From an uncultured Collinsella sp. (GTDB lineage: Bacteria; Actinomycetota; Coriobacteriia; Coriobacteriales; Coriobacteriaceae), in NCBI GenBank assembly GCA_900550825.1, contig URTZ01000038.1, forward strand, positions 1-13,721: 13,721 nucleotides of DNA. The letters run 5' to 3'. Shown piece after piece: positions 13,617 to 13,721 of the stretch. The notes under the pieces were generated by a model. It was not told where the DNA came from. It searched no databases and saw only the letters and a list, made by a program, of their open reading frames with translations. Both the position numbers and the translations under genes were made by a program. How positions within the stretch are numbered: position 1 is the stretch's first letter; each line of letters begins with the position of its first letter.

Positions 13617-13721
13617 CTATGTTCCGGCGTTCTAACGAACGCCGGACCGCTCGACGCTGCGCGGGCATCTGCCGGGCGATCTGCTGCTCAAACCGTCGCT
13701 CGCGTACATGAAGTACGCTTC
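13617..13721. other. Right-edge stretch without a convincing gene
   Basis: After the DUF4956 stop there is a hairpin (13623-13646), then G/C-rich sequence and a short inverted repeat GCGTAC-ATGAA-GTACGC (13702-13718) at the edge. A plus-strand ORF from ATG 13619 to a TGA at 13709-13711 (30 residues, Arg/Cys-rich) does not look real. The minus strand is open from the edge down to a TAG at 13634-13632, so the end of a convergent gene is possible, but it would end in low-complexity Arg/Ser-rich residues. An intergenic repeat is equally possible. Confidence 0.35.
13623..13646 (+). terminator. Hairpin after the operon, possible terminator without T-tract
   Basis: TCCGGCGTTC (13623-13632), loop TAAC, then GAACGCCGGA (13637-13646): a perfect 10-bp G/C-rich stem seven bases after the last stop codon. 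The bases that follow are CCGCTCGACG, not a T-run, so it is not a standard intrinsic terminator. It could be a 3'-end stabilising hairpin or a terminator that works without U-residues. Confidence 0.45.

Noticed and set aside
13619..13711. Small plus-strand ORF after DUF4956
   Set aside because: It has 30 Arg/Cys-rich residues, no ribosome binding site, and covers the hairpin. It is probably not translated.

Overview
The window looks like a piece of a high-GC Actinomycetota chromosome, most likely a gut Coriobacteriia of the Collinsella type. This is an inference from strong G/C bias at third codon positions, frequent GTG and TTG starts, strong GGAGG-type ribosome binding sites and single-membrane (lipoprotein/Tat) secretion signals. 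No rRNA or marker gene is present to confirm it. No tRNA, rRNA, CRISPR array or transposase gene was seen.

Layout. (1) Positions 1-304 hold no recognisable gene, but end in a perfect inverted repeat (22-base arms, 3-base spacer, 254-300). It contains a TATAAT box at its centre and the Shine-Dalgarno of the next gene in its right arm. (2) Positions 305-2226 carry two tightly spaced genes of visibly lower GC than the rest: an ABC-type/AAA ATPase and a TOPRIM/RloB-like protein. This pairing resembles ATPase-nuclease anti-phage modules (PARIS, OLD/Gabija-like, RloAB). (3) Positions 2227-2520 are intergenic. They hold a 122-bp long imperfect palindrome (2251-2372, MITE-like or structured RNA) and then the probable promoter of the following operon. 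(4) Positions 2521-13616 are one eight-gene, same-strand operon whose genes overlap or lie 3 bases apart: a Gram-positive-type Pel exopolysaccharide cluster (pelD with an N-terminal SDR-like domain, pelE, a PelA-type deacetylase, pelF, pelG), followed by a CotH-kinase-type lipoprotein, a VTC-domain protein and a DUF4956 membrane protein. (5) Positions 13617-13721 hold a 10-bp hairpin and no convincing gene.

How the genes may work together. PelD has an intact-looking RESD inhibitory-site motif in a degenerate GGDEF domain, so c-di-GMP binding probably switches on synthesis. PelF would polymerise the UDP-amino-sugar precursor, PelE and PelG would form the membrane assembly and transport complex with PelD, and the membrane-anchored deacetylase would remove acetyl groups outside the cell. 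No outer-membrane components (PelB/PelC) are present, as expected for a monoderm. The CotH-VTC-DUF4956 trio is translationally coupled to pelG and so is probably part of the same cell-surface programme. Its biochemical contribution (phosphorylation, polyphosphate or another phosphate-based modification or anchor) is unknown and is the most interesting open question in the window, together with the palindrome that overlaps the start of the putative defence pair.
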